DNA of 8,305 nt, taken from contig DQHW01000017.1 of NCBI GenBank assembly GCA_003524305.1, forward strand, positions 55,163 to 63,467, written 5' to 3'. Below are positions 7,339 to 8,305 of this stretch, one piece after another. Origin of the DNA: Anaerolineaceae bacterium. Its GTDB lineage: Bacteria > Chloroflexota > Anaerolineae > Anaerolineales > Anaerolineaceae. Both the position numbers and the translations under genes were made by a program. The notes under the pieces are model-generated. The model had not been told where the DNA came from. It did not search any database and saw only the letters and a list, made by a program, of their open reading frames with translations. Each line of letters opens with the position of its first letter. Within the stretch, counting starts at the first letter, position 1.

Positions 7339-7766
7339 TATTCATGTCGATTTTGAACTGGTCTGATCAACCCATAAATCCCTGTCATCAATAGAAACGC
7401 CCCGGCCAAAAAGAATAAATTTCTTGGATAAAATTGCAGAAAACGCGTTTGTATGCGAACCAGGTTAATCGCATGGCCCCAGGGCGTGGATGCAAAGATC
7501 GCTAAAAACCCCAGCCCAAGCCACACAATACTGTGGAGTTTGGTTTTATGCTTGTTATTGATGAAATAGAGCATTCCTGCAAATATCACCAGCACAAAAA
7601 CAACCCGGCCCAGGCTCCACAACCACATAACTAAATCCGGTTTCCATATCCGGTAGAAATATTTTGCCGTGATGGGTTCCAGCCAATCAATCGTCAATGA
7701 AATGATTAACATCACCATCGGAATGATCACCAATAAAATGTCGGAATACTGAAATTTCTTTTTCAT
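7338..7766 (-). CDS. Small four-helix membrane protein, unrecognised
   Basis: The 142-residue product begins MKKKFQYSD, with positive charges that favour a cytoplasmic N-terminus. It then has four hydrophobic segments near residues 10-28, 44-68, 80-94 and 110-134, and ends in a short charged tail (RPVQNRHE). I recognise no family, catalytic motif or metal site. A predicted inner-membrane location is all that can be supported. GAGGG lies 4 bases before the ATG on the minus strand and supports this start. The gene lies 62 bases downstream of the unrecognised gene at 7829, in the same orientation, so the two may be co-transcribed through or terminated at the intervening palindrome. Its TAG stop runs directly into a GTAG-headed palindrome. 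Confidence 0.65.
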   Translation of the reverse strand: MKKKFQYSDILLVIIPMVMLIISLTIDWLEPITAKYFYRIWKPDLVMWLWSLGRVVFVLVIFAGMLYFINNKHKTKLHSIVWLGLGFLAIFASTPWGHAINLVRIQTRFLQFYPRNLFFLAGAFLLMTGIYGLIRPVQNRHE

Positions 7767-7803
7767 TTTTCCCTCATTTCACGCGCACGACCCGGAAATC
7801 TGT

Positions 7804-7832
7804 GGTGGTGCATCGCGGATGCACCACCCTAC
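7804..7832 (-). repeat. REP-like palindromic element with GTAG head (copy 2)
   Basis: GGTGGTGCATC (7804-7814) and GATGCACCACC (7818-7828) form a perfect 11-base-pair hairpin with a 3-base GCG loop. On the minus strand GTAG (7832 to 7829) abuts the stem directly, as in REP elements mobilised by RAYT transposases. The TAG of GTAG is the stop codon of the minus-strand gene before it. The arm GGTGGTGCATC resembles GGTGGACGCATC of the element at 7294-7338. No T tract follows on the minus strand, which argues against a simple intrinsic terminator. Confidence 0.6.
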
Positions 7833-8305
7833 TCAATAGCATGAGAAATGGTCCCATACCCGCTCCATGGATTGAAGCTGCCGGTGCGTGCCGTCTTGGG
7901 TGTGTCAATCAGGATTCTGGTTTCGAGAAGGTCATCCAGCAGGGAGGGGTCAAAAAAAGTAACCCTCATAATGCGGTCGGAGCCTTTGATTTCAACCTGT
8001 TTTGAATCCCCTTCAATATCAATCACCAAGGTCGCCGCAACTCCCCTGGTTGGATAAAACAGCGAAATCTCAAGATACTCACGATTGTCGCCGTATCCAA
8101 TCTCCGTCCAATATTGGTCAGGTTCGCCGAATTTCTCGATGAAATTATCCAGGTTCAATGATGGGGCGGTTAACAGACTGATGGCCGTGACGCGGTCATC
8201 TGCAAAATACACTGTTCCGCCGCCATCGGATGCAGGCCGCTGGAAGTACCAATACCACGAAAGGACTGAATCGTTTTTGTCATAATCTCCATAGATCGAT
8301 TTATT
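7829..8305 (-). CDS. Unrecognised protein, 5' partial, runs off window edge
   Basis: A frame stays open on the minus strand from the window edge (8305) to a TAG at 7831-7829, giving 158 codons before the stop. Its first visible residues are NKSIYGDYDKND, then SVLSWYWYFQRP, and they read smoothly into YFADDRVTAISLL, LDNFIEKFGEPDQYW and LEISLFYPTRGVAATLVIDIEG. The GTG at 8212 is therefore internal, not a start. The aromatic, strand-rich sequence with a LxxFIxKFGEPD segment recalls small secreted or lipoprotein-like hypothetical proteins whose N-terminal signal would lie outside the window, but this is only an impression. No enzyme motif is visible. The stop codon lies within the GTAG head of a palindromic element. 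Confidence 0.65.
   Translation of the reverse strand, partial: NKSIYGDYDKNDSVLSWYWYFQRPASDGGGTVYFADDRVTAISLLTAPSLNLDNFIEKFGEPDQYWTEIGYGDNREYLEISLFYPTRGVAATLVIDIEGDSKQVEIKGSDRIMRVTFFDPSLLDDLLETRILIDTPKTARTGSFNPWSGYGTISHAIE

Noticed and set aside
8085..8285. 66-codon plus-strand open frame near the right edge
   Set aside because: It is antisense to the partial minus-strand gene, which reads as plausible protein through the same bases.

Overview
The window (about 54% G+C by eye, dense coding, GTG start use, membrane-rich gene content) looks like a chromosomal segment of an uncultured or environmental bacterium. The best guess is an Anaerolineae-type Chloroflexota. That guess rests on recalled resemblance of the glycosyltransferases, the membrane-fused spermidine-synthase-like protein and the SbcC-like tail, not on a search. 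There is no sign of phage, plasmid, IS element, CRISPR array, tRNA or rRNA.

Layout: (1) Positions 1-3287 hold a tightly packed plus-strand operon. It runs from the last 32 codons of an SbcC/Rad50-like ATPase, through two GT4-type glycosyltransferases (96-1187, 1184-2353), to an ADP-ribosylglycohydrolase of the DraG/ARH family (2337-3287). Each gene overlaps the next (4, 4 and 17 bases), so translation is probably coupled. (2) Positions 3291-4820 on the minus strand encode a polytopic membrane protein with GT-C-like layout. It is convergent with the hydrolase, and only 3 bases separate the two stop codons. (3) Positions 4821-5020 form a divergent intergenic region with plausible -10 boxes for both flanking genes. 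(4) Positions 5021-7105 on the plus strand encode a 694-residue protein: about 13 membrane helices followed by a spermidine-synthase-like, SAM-binding domain. A hairpin-plus-T terminator lies near 7187-7211. (5) Positions 7338-8305 on the minus strand hold a small four-helix membrane protein and, upstream of it, the 3' part of an unrecognised gene that runs off the window edge.

How the genes fit together: the two GT4 enzymes and the GT-C-like membrane protein suggest cell-surface or glycolipid glycosylation. The reason an SbcC-like nuclease subunit and an ADP-ribose hydrolase share the glycosyltransferase operon is not evident. The most noteworthy non-coding signal is a pair of palindromes at 7294-7338 and 7804-7832. 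Each is headed on the minus strand by GTAG, the hallmark of RAYT-associated REP elements, and each begins exactly at the TAG stop codon of the minus-strand gene before it. I see no convincing new multi-gene system; most of the window is ordinary.
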